The notes under the pieces are model-generated. The model worked only from the letters and a program-made list of their open reading frames with translations. It searched no databases and was not told the DNA's origin. From Desulfovibrio sp. (lineage in GTDB: Bacteria; Desulfobacterota; Desulfovibrionia; Desulfovibrionales; Desulfovibrionaceae), in the NCBI GenBank assembly GCA_031284485.1, contig JAISZT010000033.1:1-39400 (forward strand): DNA of 39,400 nt. The letters run 5' to 3'. Made by a program: the position numbers and the translations under genes. The number at the start of each line of letters is the position of its first letter. The stretch's first letter is position 1. Below are positions 15,151 through 24,786 of the stretch, in pieces.

Positions 15151-17580
15151 ATGCGTCATCCTCCGCTGCAAGCCCCCATGCTATGGCAAATGTATCTCTG
15201 CTTCTGGATGGCGGGCATACTGGCGGCGGTCTGGACAGTCCCCGTTCTTTTTTGCGCCCTGCTTTTGCCGGTCGTGGACAAACGCCTGCGGCGCGTTGCG
15301 CGGCTTGCCCTGGCTGCGGCGCTCGCTTTGGCCGGATATTTGTTGGCCTCTTGGCAGCTTTATGCCCCGCAGACCGCCGCTCTGCCCGAAAATTCCCGGC
15401 GCAGCGCCCGCGTGTGCGGCCTTGTGCGCGACGTTCAGGACATGCCGAACAACCGCCTGCGCATCTTTATGGAGCAAACAGTTGCGGACGATGCCGCCTT
15501 GCCGGGCATAACCGCCTGGACGTGGGAAAGTCCCCTTTTCCGCCCTTTGCCGGGGCAGACGGCCTGCGTCAGTCAACGTCCACGGCCAATCCACGGCTTT
15601 GCCAATGAAGGCATGGCGAACGGCAGTCTTCCGCAGGCGGCGCGGGGGATTACATACAGTGTATGGAGCCTGGATGAGCGTGGAAACCCTCACGTTTCCG
15701 GTTCCGCCGACGCATCCGCCCTTTACCGCGAAAACCTGCGGGAAAAGTTTTTACATGTTTTGGTGCCTGCCGGGGAAACTGTTTCCCAGAGCAGGGGCAT
15801 TCTTCTGGCCCTGCTTTTTGGGGATCGCCGCCATATCAACCAGCAGACAGTGAACAATTTCGCGGCGGCAACACTGGCGCACAGCCTGGCTCTGTCCGGT
15901 CAACACCTTGCCGTGGCCGGTCTGCTTGGCCTGATCTGCGTGCTGACCGCAGTCAGGCTGCGTCCGGGCATATACCTCAACCGGCCGCGCGCCGTCTGGA
16001 TTGCCCTGGCCACATGCCCGCCGGCCGTACTTTACCTGTGGATAGGCAATGCCCCGGCCTCTCTGTTGCGCGCAAGCTGCATGCTCTTTGCTCTGGCCTT
16101 CTGGATCAGCCGCAGGCAGGCCCGCACCGTTCTGGACGGGCTTTGCGCGGCGCTTTTCTGCATCAGCGTGGTTTCCCCCCTGACCATGCTGGACACCGGC
16201 CTGCAACTGTCCGCGCTCAGCGTGGCGGCCATCGGCATCGCCATGCCCTTTTTACGCCGCATTCCGCCTTTGCCTGAATCCACCAGGAGAGGCGCAACAA
16301 ATTGCCTATACGGCATTGTGCGCGGCATGCTGCAAATTTTTCTCTTGTCCCTGATAATCCAGACGGCGCTGCTGCCGGTCAACCTGCTGATGTTCGGCAA
16401 TACCGGCTTCTGGTTTCCGCTCAACATCATCTGGTTGCCCGTTGTGGGATTCCTGGCCCTGCCGGGCGCGGCTCTGGGCCTTGTCCTGGCGGCCCTTGAC
16501 ATGGAAGTTGCCGCCCGCGCCGTCTTGAATATGGCGGCATTGCCCTGCCAATGGCTTACGGACATGCTGGCCTGGCTGGACGGCCTCGGCATTTTGCAAA
16601 ACCCGGCGGTTCTGCGTCCACATTGGACAACACTGCCCGCGTACGCCGCCGTTTTCACCGCCCTAGCTCTCACAGTCAACCGACCGGCCATGCCTCAAGC
16701 CGGAAAACGTCTGCTGGCGATCGGCGTCATCCTGCTGTGCGTCGGCCCGCTTTTGCGCGCGGCCTCGCGCGCGAGCGACGACATACGCCTCAGCGCACTG
16801 GATGTGGGGCAGGGGCAGGCCGTGATTTTACGTTTTCCGGACAATCTGCGTCTGCTGCTGGACGGCGGCGGCAGCATCTCGCCCAACTTTGATCCGGGCA
16901 AAGCGCTTGTCGCGCCAACGCTGACCTACAATGACGCGCCCGTGCTTGCCGCTGTCGGCAACAGCCATCCCGATACGGACCATCTGAAAGGGCTTGTCCA
17001 TCTGCTGAAAAATTTTCATGTGCCGGTTCTGTTTGACAACGGACGGGAAGGGAAGGGAGAACTTGGGCAACGATGGAAAGAACTGCGTGAAACGCTGAGA
17101 AGCCGGGCACTTGCGGAAGGCGACATGCTGATCATAGGCAAACCGGAATGGGGATTGAGGCTGGAAGCATTGCACCCGCCGCGCGGGAAGCAGGACGACT
17201 GGCAGGGCAATGACGCCTCATTGGTCTTGCGCCTGACACGCAATGGCGAAGGACTGGCCATACTGGCAGGAGACGCCGGAGTCCGCGTCCTGCGCCGCCT
17301 GCTGCATTCAGGCCGCGATCTGCGCGCACAGGCGCTACTGGCCCCCCACCATGGCTCGGACAAGAGCTTTTTGCCGGAATTTGTTGAAGCTGTCCGCCCC
17401 GGCGTTATAATGAGTTCCTGCGGCTTTCGGAACCGCTACGGCTTTCCCGGAAAGAACCTGACGCTGTGGGCCGTTGCGCGCGATATCCCCCTGCTTAATA
17501 CCGGAGATTCAGGGCAGATCACGGTGTCATGGCCCAAAAACGCTCCCATGCGCGTCACTACAGCCATAACTGCGCCATAA
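15151..17580 (+). CDS. comEC: ComEC/Rec2-type DNA uptake protein
   Basis: 809 residues in three parts: an N-terminal helical and OB-like region, a central 'competence' membrane domain with many helices (about 220-540; includes SLALSGQHLAVAGLL with the conserved SG-H), and a C-terminal metallo-beta-lactamase-like domain. The last has LDVGQGQAVIL (about 548-558), SHPDTDHLKG (about 606-615), LAGDAG and LAPHHGS (about 730-736), the metal-binding set of this domain. ComEC forms the inner-membrane channel that admits single-stranded DNA during transformation. Full length with no breaks; other competence genes are not in the window. Confidence 0.93.
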   Translation: MRHPPLQAPMLWQMYLCFWMAGILAAVWTVPVLFCALLLPVVDKRLRRVARLALAAALALAGYLLASWQLYAPQTAALPENSRRSARVCGLVRDVQDMPNNRLRIFMEQTVADDAALPGITAWTWESPLFRPLPGQTACVSQRPRPIHGFANEGMANGSLPQAARGITYSVWSLDERGNPHVSGSADASALYRENLREKFLHVLVPAGETVSQSRGILLALLFGDRRHINQQTVNNFAAATLAHSLALSGQHLAVAGLLGLICVLTAVRLRPGIYLNRPRAVWIALATCPPAVLYLWIGNAPASLLRASCMLFALAFWISRRQARTVLDGLCAALFCISVVSPLTMLDTGLQLSALSVAAIGIAMPFLRRIPPLPESTRRGATNCLYGIVRGMLQIFLLSLIIQTALLPVNLLMFGNTGFWFPLNIIWLPVVGFLALPGAALGLVLAALDMEVAARAVLNMAALPCQWLTDMLAWLDGLGILQNPAVLRPHWTTLPAYAAVFTALALTVNRPAMPQAGKRLLAIGVILLCVGPLLRAASRASDDIRLSALDVGQGQAVILRFPDNLRLLLDGGGSISPNFDPGKALVAPTLTYNDAPVLAAVGNSHPDTDHLKGLVHLLKNFHVPVLFDNGREGKGELGQRWKELRETLRSRALAEGDMLIIGKPEWGLRLEALHPPRGKQDDWQGNDASLVLRLTRNGEGLAILAGDAGVRVLRRLLHSGRDLRAQALLAPHHGSDKSFLPEFVEAVRPGVIMSSCGFRNRYGFPGKNLTLWAVARDIPLLNTGDSGQITVSWPKNAPMRVTTAITAP

Positions 17581-17608
17581 CCATATCAGATGCCGAAGAA
17601 AATCTGCC

Positions 17609-17637
17609 TTGATTTCGTGTACTTCCTCTGTCATACT
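17609..17637 (+). promoter_or_regulatory. Possible promoter for the metallophosphoesterase gene
   Basis: TTGATT at 17609-17614, 17-base spacer, CATACT at 17632-17637. It would give a leader of about 50 bases that contains the hairpin at 17663-17685. Confidence 0.4.
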
Positions 17638-17662
17638 TTAACAAACCTCAGCCGCCCGTCAT

Positions 17663-17685
17663 CTTCGCGCCGGGCCGGCGCGAAG
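17663..17685 (+). promoter_or_regulatory. Perfect GC-rich hairpin overlapping a Shine-Dalgarno site
   Basis: CTTCGCGCC (17663-17671) and GGCGCGAAG (17677-17685) form nine pairs around a five-base loop. The 3' arm contains the GAAG of GAAGGA, the ribosome-binding site of the gene starting at 17693. There is no following T run, so it is not a simple terminator; it could limit translation. Confidence 0.5.
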
Positions 17686-17692
17686 GAACACA

Positions 17693-18838
17693 ATGCTGCA
17701 TATTTTCACCGCTCTCTTTTCCCTATATGTTGTTATACGCCTTGTGGTTCCGTTGCATCTGCCGTTTCCGGTCAAGCTTTCGCTGGCTCTGCTTGTGCTG
17801 CTTTGCGGCGCAAAGCTGCTGCTTTTACGCCTTACTTTTGGAACTCTGACGCCCGATTTACCGCGCGAAATAATGATCGGCACGGGCATTGCGCACGGGG
17901 CGCTTGTGTTGCTGATCATTTTCTGCCTCATACGGGATATCCTGTCGGCCGTGCTCTGGTTTTTACCCAAAATTCTTCCGCTCAAAATTTTTTCCGGAGC
18001 GCCGCACCTCACCAACGGGCAGTGGGCGGGCGGAATGCTTGCCCTTGCCCTGCTGTTGAGCGCCGTAGCGGTATATCAGGCTGTTCGCGTACCTGAAATA
18101 CACCGCCTGTCGCTGACGCTCGACCGTCTGCCCAAAAATCTGGACGGCCTGCGCATAGTCCATCTTACAGACACCCATGTCAGTTCGACATTTTCCAGAG
18201 AATGGACGCGGTCGGTCGTTGAAAAAGTCAACGCTCTTCAGCCGGATCTTATTGTCATTACAGGAGATATCGCTGACGGCCACCCCAGTGTGCGTGCCGG
18301 AGACATGGCCCCGCTCGCGGAATTGCACGCGCCGCTGGGGGTTTTTTCCTGTACCGGAAATCACGAATATTACTGGGGGTTTCAGCAATGGATGCGGAAA
18401 TGCCGACAATTGAAGATAATACCCCTGCAAAACGCCCATGTTGTTTTGCAAACCAGGGGAGAACGCATCGTTCTTGCCGGTCTTACCGACGAAGCCGCCC
18501 TGCGGTTTGCTCTCCCCGGCCCTGACCTGCCAAAGGCGCTGAAAAACGCGCCGACAAACGCCGTACGCATCCTTTTGGCCCACCGCCCGCAACTGGTTAA
18601 GCAAAGCGCTGAAGCCAATGTGGATTTGCAACTTTCCGGACACACGCACGGCGGGCAGATAGCGGGCGTCAACTATATCATCCGCCAGTTTAACGGCGGC
18701 TTTTTATCCGGTCTGTACCGCGTGAAAAACAGCCTGCTTTACGTGAGCAACGGAGCCGGACTGTGGGCAGGTTTTCCTCTGCGCCTGTTTGTGCCGTCAG
18801 AAATTGCGGAAATCACCCTGCGTTGCAGGACGAGTTAA
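17693..18838 (+). CDS. Membrane metallophosphoesterase, YkuE/YaeI type
   Basis: 381 residues. Three to four hydrophobic helices fill the first 135 residues; a calcineurin-like phosphoesterase domain follows. All metal-binding blocks are present in order: HLTDTHV (about 157), TGDIADG (about 189), GNHEYY (about 222), LAHRPQ and SGHTHGGQ (about 315). The family hydrolyses phosphate esters with two metal ions; some members act on lipid intermediates such as UDP-diacylglucosamine, but the substrate here is not clear. The gene may begin an operon with the methyltransferase, the membrane-anchored protein and pgl. Confidence 0.9.
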   Translation: MLHIFTALFSLYVVIRLVVPLHLPFPVKLSLALLVLLCGAKLLLLRLTFGTLTPDLPREIMIGTGIAHGALVLLIIFCLIRDILSAVLWFLPKILPLKIFSGAPHLTNGQWAGGMLALALLLSAVAVYQAVRVPEIHRLSLTLDRLPKNLDGLRIVHLTDTHVSSTFSREWTRSVVEKVNALQPDLIVITGDIADGHPSVRAGDMAPLAELHAPLGVFSCTGNHEYYWGFQQWMRKCRQLKIIPLQNAHVVLQTRGERIVLAGLTDEAALRFALPGPDLPKALKNAPTNAVRILLAHRPQLVKQSAEANVDLQLSGHTHGGQIAGVNYIIRQFNGGFLSGLYRVKNSLLYVSNGAGLWAGFPLRLFVPSEIAEITLRCRTS

Positions 18839-18851
18839 AGAGGTGATCTTT

Positions 18852-19616
18852 ATGAACAAAGCCTGGACGGACTCGCCTGAATTCTTTGCCCTGATGCGGC
18901 AGTCAAGCCTTTTGCAAACCTGCCTGGCCGCATGGCCGCGACGCGGCAAAACCCTGCTGGAGATAAATTGCGGCAAGGGGCTGTTTCTGCCGTTGCTGTG
19001 GGAATGCGGTTTTGATGTCACCGGCACGGAAATCATACCCGAATTGCGGGCAATGGCTGTTGAAAACATCGGAAGCAAAGCCGAGGTGGAAGCCGCCGCA
19101 GACGATCACCTGCCTTTTGACAACGACTCCTTTGACTGGGCGATTCTGCACGTTTCCGCAACACGGGACGCGGCAAAACTCGAAACGGCCGTCAGCGAAG
19201 CCCTGCGCGTCGCGGCAGGCGGGCTGGCGGTCACTTTCTGGAATTTGACTTCCCTTACGTATGCTGTATACAGACTGAGCGGACGCAAAACTTTCTGGCC
19301 CACTCCGGCATACAGGTGGTGGAGTATCCAAAGTATGCTTAAAAACTTCAGAGCAGGCCGGCTGACAAGTTTTACAACTCTGGTCGGGCCGCCCGGCATC
19401 TGGGGTAAACGCTGCCAGACAGTATTGTGCGACACATGTTTGCGTTTTTTACCCTTGGGCGCGTGGGGTATTATCCGGCTCGACATCAGTCCGCCGGGCT
19501 TCGTTACGCCTCTGCCGCTGTACAGCGGCCAAAGGGGGTTGCATCCTCCTGAACCGGCGTTAGAATACAGGCGAGGACACGCGATCTCCCGAGGCAACGG
19601 AGAAAAAACAGCATGA
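18852..19616 (+). CDS. Class I SAM-dependent methyltransferase
   Basis: 254 residues. LLEINCGKGLFLPLL (35-49) is the SAM-binding glycine loop, followed by the acidic strand-2 residue in DVTGTEIIP, and DDHLPFDNDSFDWAILH is motif II/III of ubiE-like (Methyltransf_11) enzymes. The substrate is unknown. The ATG at 18852 has AGAGGTG upstream; an earlier in-frame ATG at 18789 lies inside the preceding gene. The C-terminal 40 residues are Pro/Arg-rich and look poorly conserved. The stop overlaps the next gene's ATG (ATGA). Confidence 0.85.
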   Translation: MNKAWTDSPEFFALMRQSSLLQTCLAAWPRRGKTLLEINCGKGLFLPLLWECGFDVTGTEIIPELRAMAVENIGSKAEVEAAADDHLPFDNDSFDWAILHVSATRDAAKLETAVSEALRVAAGGLAVTFWNLTSLTYAVYRLSGRKTFWPTPAYRWWSIQSMLKNFRAGRLTSFTTLVGPPGIWGKRCQTVLCDTCLRFLPLGAWGIIRLDISPPGFVTPLPLYSGQRGLHPPEPALEYRRGHAISRGNGEKTA

Positions 19617-20674
19617 AATTGCCGTTGATTTCCGGCGCAAAAAATTTTGCGCGCAAACATCTCATAAAAATTGCCGTGCTTGTGCTGTCGACAGTGCTTG
19701 TGGTCGGCGGCTTTTTTGGCTGGCGTTATTACCAATATCGCCAGAGCGGCATGTTTGCCTTCACAAAACTCCAGACAGCGCTGAATCCGCCAAAACCCGC
19801 CGATCTGGCCCTGCGCGTAGATTTTAACACACTTGCCCAACATTTGAGCACGGCTATTGCCGCGGCATATCCCTACCTCAAAAAAGGACCGGACCAGATA
19901 CACACCCTGAAAAATCTGATCCAGACAACACTGCTCAAAAAACTGATGACCAGGGAAGAACCTGTAAAAGAAGAAACAGACCCGCAAAAACTTCTGCAAA
20001 TGCCGCTTGCCGTGCTGCCGGATGATTTTTTGGCCCAGTTCAACGCCACACTCACCATCCAGCAACCTCTCGGAGAAAACGCCACACTGCTTTCGACAGT
20101 CATTAAACACCCTGTTCTGGGGCAAACCTTTTCCCTGCTCCTGCGTATGGACAAAACACCGGAAGGGTGGATGGTCAGGGATTTGATAAATGCCGACGAC
20201 CTGGTAAAACAATTTCGCGCGGCCCAACTCAAACGCATGGCCGCTCGCCGTGACACGCTTGTTAAAAAAAATGAAGCAACGCTGCAACGCATGAATAAAA
20301 TTATGCCCCTGCAATCCTGCACAGCCGGGGCCGGCTTGCTCTCGGACGGCAAATCCCTGATACTTGTCGCCCAGGTGCTTGCCCGCAACACCAGCGCCGT
20401 CACGGTTAACAATACAAATATCTCAGCGCGTTTCAGCAACGCGTCCGGCGAGGATCTCTTGCACAGATACCTCAGCGCAACCGTCAACACCCGCCCCGGA
20501 GAAGATTTTGACCATCGCTGGACTCTTGAACTGGACGAACAGAGCGACTTGGGACAAAAAATTTTACATACCGGTCCAATTTCCTGTTCCACAAGCTGGC
20601 ACGTCATGGGACTGAACAGTTCCGAAGTGCTGGCCATTACAGATATACCTGAAATAGCTGAAGATTTCCAATAA
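19613..20674 (+). CDS. Membrane-anchored protein of unknown function
   Basis: 353 residues that I cannot assign with confidence. A basic N-terminus precedes one transmembrane helix (about 18-37), followed by WRYYQYRQSGMFAFTKLQTAL and a soluble, probably periplasmic domain. The pattern of a short membrane anchor followed by 'L..A....P..L...VDF..L...L' resembles DUF2939-type proteins, a weak similarity. The middle has a charged segment (KLMTREEPVKEETDPQKLL) and the end is beta-rich. It overlaps the methyltransferase by four bases and precedes pgl by 25 bases. Confidence 0.6.
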   Translation: MKLPLISGAKNFARKHLIKIAVLVLSTVLVVGGFFGWRYYQYRQSGMFAFTKLQTALNPPKPADLALRVDFNTLAQHLSTAIAAAYPYLKKGPDQIHTLKNLIQTTLLKKLMTREEPVKEETDPQKLLQMPLAVLPDDFLAQFNATLTIQQPLGENATLLSTVIKHPVLGQTFSLLLRMDKTPEGWMVRDLINADDLVKQFRAAQLKRMAARRDTLVKKNEATLQRMNKIMPLQSCTAGAGLLSDGKSLILVAQVLARNTSAVTVNNTNISARFSNASGEDLLHRYLSATVNTRPGEDFDHRWTLELDEQSDLGQKILHTGPISCSTSWHVMGLNSSEVLAITDIPEIAEDFQ

Positions 20675-20699
20675 CCTTGGCAATACGAAGGAGTACTGC

Positions 20700-21446
20700 A
20701 TGTCGGATCACAGCCGCTCAATTCACCTTTCGGTGCATATTCATAAAGACCCGTCGGCCATGGCCGAGCGGGCCGCCCACATATTGGCCGCGGCCTGTGA
20801 AGAAGCCCTCGCCGAACGCGGTGTGTTCAAAATCGCCCTTTCCGGCGGGCAGACCCCCATTCCACTGTTCAAGCTGTTGACCGCTGACGACTGGGCCGGC
20901 CGCCTGCCTTGGGACAATATAACCTTTTTCTGGGTGGACGAACGCTGTGTCGGTCCGGAACACCCTGACAGCAATTATGGCCTGGCGCGGCGTGAACTGC
21001 TGGGCAAGGTGCCAGCCACACATTTTTTCAGAATGCGGGGTGAAGAAGACCCCGTTCATGCCGCCGTCAAATACGAACAGCAGATTCGCGCCGATTTCAG
21101 TATTAAAGCAGGGGAACTGCCGCGTTTTGACTTCATGCTTCTGGGCCTTGGCGAAGACGGGCACACCGGTTCCATTTTCCCGAATACTCCGGCTCTGACG
21201 GAAAAAAAACGTCTTGTCATTGACCAGTATGTGCCGGAACGCAAGGCAGACCGCCTTACGCTCACATTGCCCGTTATCAACAACGCGCGTTGCTGCATGT
21301 TTATTGTGACAGGCAGAGCAAAGCACTCCGTACTTTCACAATCGCTCAATCTGCTCTCTGAACCGGTGCTGCCGGCCCAGATGGTGCGCCCGACAATCGG
21401 CGATTTGATATGGGTTGTGGACGAAGCCGCGGCTATTGGCGCATAA
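20700..21446 (+). CDS. pgl: 6-phosphogluconolactonase
   Basis: 248-residue cytoplasmic enzyme hydrolysing 6-phosphogluconolactone in the oxidative pentose phosphate path. Family motifs LSGGQTP (47-53), FWVDERCVGPEHPDSN (77-92) and LGLGEDGHTGSIFP (about 151-164) are all present; the last distinguishes DevB-type lactonases from glucosamine-6-phosphate deaminases. A good Shine-Dalgarno (GAAGGAG) lies eight bases before the ATG. No glucose-6-phosphate or gluconate dehydrogenase gene is nearby. The 3' end overlaps the convergent radical-SAM gene by 14 bases. Confidence 0.93.
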   Translation: MSDHSRSIHLSVHIHKDPSAMAERAAHILAAACEEALAERGVFKIALSGGQTPIPLFKLLTADDWAGRLPWDNITFFWVDERCVGPEHPDSNYGLARRELLGKVPATHFFRMRGEEDPVHAAVKYEQQIRADFSIKAGELPRFDFMLLGLGEDGHTGSIFPNTPALTEKKRLVIDQYVPERKADRLTLTLPVINNARCCMFIVTGRAKHSVLSQSLNLLSEPVLPAQMVRPTIGDLIWVVDEAAAIGA

Positions 21447-22491
21447 AACGCTTGGGACAGTCGCGGCAAATCGCGTCCGGCTGTTTTTGCGCCAGCCCTT
21501 TGCGAAAACCCGCGAACAGGGCATCACGCCATATCTCAAGCGGATTGTCTTTCAGGCAGTTCCCGAAAATTCGTCTGCGCGCGTCCTTTGCCACTGTGGG
21601 AACGTTGGCGTAAATACAGGGGGAGAGATTGCCGTCGGCGTCAATATAGACAGCGCGGTCGGGACGCTCGGCGCATATGGAACCCGGTTCGGGAGAGGGC
21701 AAAGAGCAATAGACGCGCATCCCCAGTTTTTCGGCGCGGGCGGCGGTTTCCTGGAGTTCCTGCCGCGCCTCGGCAATTTTTTCCTCTTCATGCGGTGCAA
21801 AGGCCTCGCCCGCCCATTCAGCCTTTGGAAGATAATCCAGAGTGCTCACCACAGCCGTATCCACCCCTACCTCACGCATCAATTCCGGCAGTCCGCGCAC
21901 TTCACGCATGTTGCCGGCTGTCATCAGGTAGGCCAAATGGACTGAAACATGCACTGCGACCTTTTTTTTACGCGCTTTTTGAAAAAGACGGACAGCATCC
22001 AGCACACGCGCGTAGTCGGCGCCCTTGCGCACGGCGTTGTGACTTCGCGCGCTTGTTCCGGCAAGTGAAAAGGCTATGGTGTCTATGCCCGCATCAATAA
22101 TGTCCCCGGCCAGATTATCGCTCATTACAAGGCCGCATGTGGTGGTGGACACGGTGCAGCCGGCCCGCACGGCCAGCTTTACCATGTCGGTAAAACGCGG
22201 ATGCAGCAACGGCTCACCCCATCCCTGAAGATGCGCTCTCTTGCTTTCAAGCAGCATGGGCCATAGGCTTGCGTAAGTTTTTTCCGCCATGTGCCGCATT
22301 TTCCAACTGTCGCGCATGATTGTGTGCGGACAATAGGAACATTCGGCACAGCAAAAAGACGTCACTTCTATCTGTGTTGTGTCCAAAACCCGTCGAACTC
22401 TGCCGGACAATTCACGCAAGATTCGCCATATTCCCGGTCCGCGCAAAGACGGATCGGCCAGAGGATCAGTTGTTGCCGTCAGCTTGTTCAT
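21433..22491 (-). CDS. Radical SAM/SPASM domain protein (first of two)
   Basis: 352 residues. The [4Fe-4S]-SAM site is C47-X3-C51-X2-C54 in SFCCAECSYCPH. LQGWGEPLLHP is the usual 'GGEP' strand-2 motif in variant form, and STTTCGL and SLAGTSARSHN follow barrel strands. The C-terminus (GNLSPCIYANVP, then CRDCPKRF) has the cysteines of a SPASM-like auxiliary cluster. Substrate unknown; SPASM enzymes often modify peptides or proteins. I start at the ATG 22491 (MNKLTATTDP), as the longer frame begins in the neighbouring gene's sequence. Only 16 bases separate it from the divergent GNAT-like gene, so their promoters must overlap coding DNA. Confidence 0.87.
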   Translation of the reverse strand: MNKLTATTDPLADPSLRGPGIWRILRELSGRVRRVLDTTQIEVTSFCCAECSYCPHTIMRDSWKMRHMAEKTYASLWPMLLESKRAHLQGWGEPLLHPRFTDMVKLAVRAGCTVSTTTCGLVMSDNLAGDIIDAGIDTIAFSLAGTSARSHNAVRKGADYARVLDAVRLFQKARKKKVAVHVSVHLAYLMTAGNMREVRGLPELMREVGVDTAVVSTLDYLPKAEWAGEAFAPHEEEKIAEARQELQETAARAEKLGMRVYCSLPSPEPGSICAERPDRAVYIDADGNLSPCIYANVPTVAKDARRRIFGNCLKDNPLEIWRDALFAGFRKGLAQKQPDAICRDCPKRFMRQ

Positions 22492-22507
22492 AACGTATGA
22501 GCATACA

Positions 22508-23326
22508 ATGTTTGGTGTTTCCCTGTCCCACATCACGGCGGCCGCGCTTACGCCGGAACAGCTTGTTCACTATGTGCGCGCCGTTTCCGGACGCCGCGCC
22601 CTTTTGTGCGCCGGTCACGTCCTGTATGTCCATGAAAAACACGGCGTGCTTGTCGCGTATCCCGATATCGACCGGGCAATACGATCGGCCGCTCCCCTCC
22701 CGCTTACCGACGCCCTCAATGAGGCCGCGAATATCTGCCGCCGCGTCACGGTACTCGCTCCCTTCCGGCCGACGGAGGCCCCGGCCCACGCCCACAGTCG
22801 GCAGGACGCGCACTGGATACTCTCTCTGCCGCACGGCCCAGGGCAAAAATTGCGCAACATGCTGGCAAGGGCCGGGCGTGAAGTGACGGTACGCGAAGAA
22901 ATCTGGTCTGAAGAACACTTTATGCTGGTAAAGCATTACTTGCAAACACGGGCGCTTTCCCCCGGCACACACAAAATTTTTTCCGCCCTGCCCCGCTACG
23001 CCGCCGGGGCCTGCCCAGAAAATGCGCCACAGGGCGGCAACGTCCTGCTGCTGGCGGCCCGGAACAACAAAGGCGCGCTTGCCGGTATCACTCTGGGCGA
23101 TTTCAGCGGGCTGCACACCGCCTTTTACATGTTCGCCTTTCACAGCAGCGCGTCCCCGCCCGGCACGGCGGATATTCTGCTGCGCGGGCTCACGCGCCGC
23201 GCAGCAGATATGGGGCATGCCCGCATGAACCTGGGGCTTGGCATTAACAGCGGCATAGCTTTTTTTAAACGTAAATGGGGCGCAAAGCCACTGCTGCCCC
23301 ATGTTGAAACGTCATGGGATCTGTGA
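22508..23326 (+). CDS. GNAT/FemAB-like acyltransferase-family protein
   Basis: 272 residues. The N-terminal half is variable; the C-terminal half has GNVLLLAARNNKGALAGI and ends with a beta-alpha element containing LGLGINSGIAFFKRKWGAKP (about 242-261). That motif (LG-G-N-GI--FKRKWG) is shared with the first domain of the protein encoded at 26193-28031 and resembles the C-terminal element of GNAT/FemX-like transferases, which move acyl or aminoacyl groups from CoA or tRNA. No substrate can be named. It is divergent from a radical-SAM gene. Confidence 0.6.
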   Translation: MFGVSLSHITAAALTPEQLVHYVRAVSGRRALLCAGHVLYVHEKHGVLVAYPDIDRAIRSAAPLPLTDALNEAANICRRVTVLAPFRPTEAPAHAHSRQDAHWILSLPHGPGQKLRNMLARAGREVTVREEIWSEEHFMLVKHYLQTRALSPGTHKIFSALPRYAAGACPENAPQGGNVLLLAARNNKGALAGITLGDFSGLHTAFYMFAFHSSASPPGTADILLRGLTRRAADMGHARMNLGLGINSGIAFFKRKWGAKPLLPHVETSWDL

Positions 23327-23427
23327 ACTGCGCATAGAGCAGCACCTAAAAATGCACATGGTTAATTTACACAAAATTTTCACTTATATTATTGAACAGC
23401 GGCGTGCCCCATAAATTTCAAAACGTC

Positions 23428-23456
23428 TTGTAAATAGCGCAAAGATGCATTATGAC
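23428..23456 (+). promoter_or_regulatory. Possible promoter for lysA
   Basis: TTGTAA at 23428-23433, 17-base spacer, TATGAC at 23451-23456, in the 161-base gap before lysA. Confidence 0.35.
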
Positions 23457-23487
23457 CGACAGAACGTTTGCAATTTTGAGGAAATTC

Positions 23488-24759
23488 ATGTCTGACATAC
23501 GTTCAACATACAGCGACGGGCTGAATTTTTACGGCAAGCACACGCCACATGAGCTGATACAAACATACGGCACACCGCTGTATGTCTATAACGAACGCGT
23601 TCTGCGCGCGCGTTGCCGCGACCTGAAGAGCCTTTCCACACATCCGGGCTTCAACGTCAACTATTCCGTCAAGGCCAACGCCAACCCGGTGCTTTTGCGC
23701 ATTATCCGCGACGAGGGGCTGGTTGTGGACGCCATGAGCCCCGGCGAACTCTGTCTGAACCTCAAGGCCGGTTTCACGCCGGAAGAAATTTTGTACATCT
23801 CCAACAACAATTCCCGCGAAGAACTGCAAAATGCCCTGAAGCACAAATTGCTGATCAGTGTGGACTCGCTCTCGCAACTGGACACCCTGGGCAGTCTTGC
23901 CAAAGGCGGCAGAGTGATGGCGCGTTTCAATCCCGGCATCGGCGCAGGTCACCATTCCAAGGTCATTACCGCTGGCAAGGAAACAAAATTCGGCATCACT
24001 CCGGACAAAACAGAGGAAGTTCTGGCCCTGCTCAAGCGGCACAACCTGACGCTTGCCGGAATCAACCAGCACATTGGCTCACTGTTCATGCAGCCGCAAG
24101 GCTATCTGGACGCCGCGCATGTACTGCTGAATCTGGCCGAAATGTTGCCGGAAAATATTCTGAAAACATTGCAAATCATTGACTTTGGCGGCGGGTTCGG
24201 CATCCCCTACCACAAATACGACGGGGAACCCCGGCTTGATCTGGCGGAACTGGGGCGCAACCTGCACGAAATGATCAGCGTATGGGCCGCAAAAACACGC
24301 TATGCCGGACGATTTCTCATAGAACCGGGGCGCTACATCGCCGCTGAATGCGGCATTTTGCTGGGAAGCGTCCACGCGGTGAAAAACAACGGACCAACGC
24401 GCTATGTCGGCACAGACATTGGTTTCAATGTTCTTGCGCGACCGGCGATGTACGATTCTTTCCACGATGTGGAAATTTATCGCATGGAGAAGGGCGGCAA
24501 TTCAGCCGAAACAATGGAACAGACCATTGTGGGCAATATTTGCGAAAGCGGCGACATACTGGCCAAAAAACGCCTTTTGCCCACTGTGCGCGAGGGCGAT
24601 GCGCTGGGTATTCTGGACGCCGGGGCGTATGGTTTTTCCATGTCCTCAACCTACAATCAGCGCTACCGCCCCGCCGAGGTGCTGATCGCGGACAACGGCG
24701 TGGCCGGATTGATACGCCGCAGAGAAACAGCGGAGGATTTGCTCCGTTGTCTTGACTAG
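23488..24759 (+). CDS. lysA: Diaminopimelate decarboxylase
   Basis: 423 residues; converts meso-diaminopimelate to lysine with pyridoxal phosphate. The cofactor lysine is K62 in YSVKANANP. The barrel carries INQHIGSLF, the phosphate-binding IDFGGGFGIPY and EPGRYIAAECG; the C-terminal domain supplies the active-site NICESGD (Cys352, donated across the dimer) and LDAGAYGFSMSSTYN. The ATG at 23488 (MSDIRSTY) follows GAGGAAATTC; an earlier in-frame ATG at 23452 is less likely. It is followed by a MATE exporter after 27 bases. Confidence 0.96.
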   Translation: MSDIRSTYSDGLNFYGKHTPHELIQTYGTPLYVYNERVLRARCRDLKSLSTHPGFNVNYSVKANANPVLLRIIRDEGLVVDAMSPGELCLNLKAGFTPEEILYISNNNSREELQNALKHKLLISVDSLSQLDTLGSLAKGGRVMARFNPGIGAGHHSKVITAGKETKFGITPDKTEEVLALLKRHNLTLAGINQHIGSLFMQPQGYLDAAHVLLNLAEMLPENILKTLQIIDFGGGFGIPYHKYDGEPRLDLAELGRNLHEMISVWAAKTRYAGRFLIEPGRYIAAECGILLGSVHAVKNNGPTRYVGTDIGFNVLARPAMYDSFHDVEIYRMEKGGNSAETMEQTIVGNICESGDILAKKRLLPTVREGDALGILDAGAYGFSMSSTYNQRYRPAEVLIADNGVAGLIRRRETAEDLLRCLD

Positions 24760-24786
24760 ACGCGGGGGACGCCCCGGTTCACGTCC

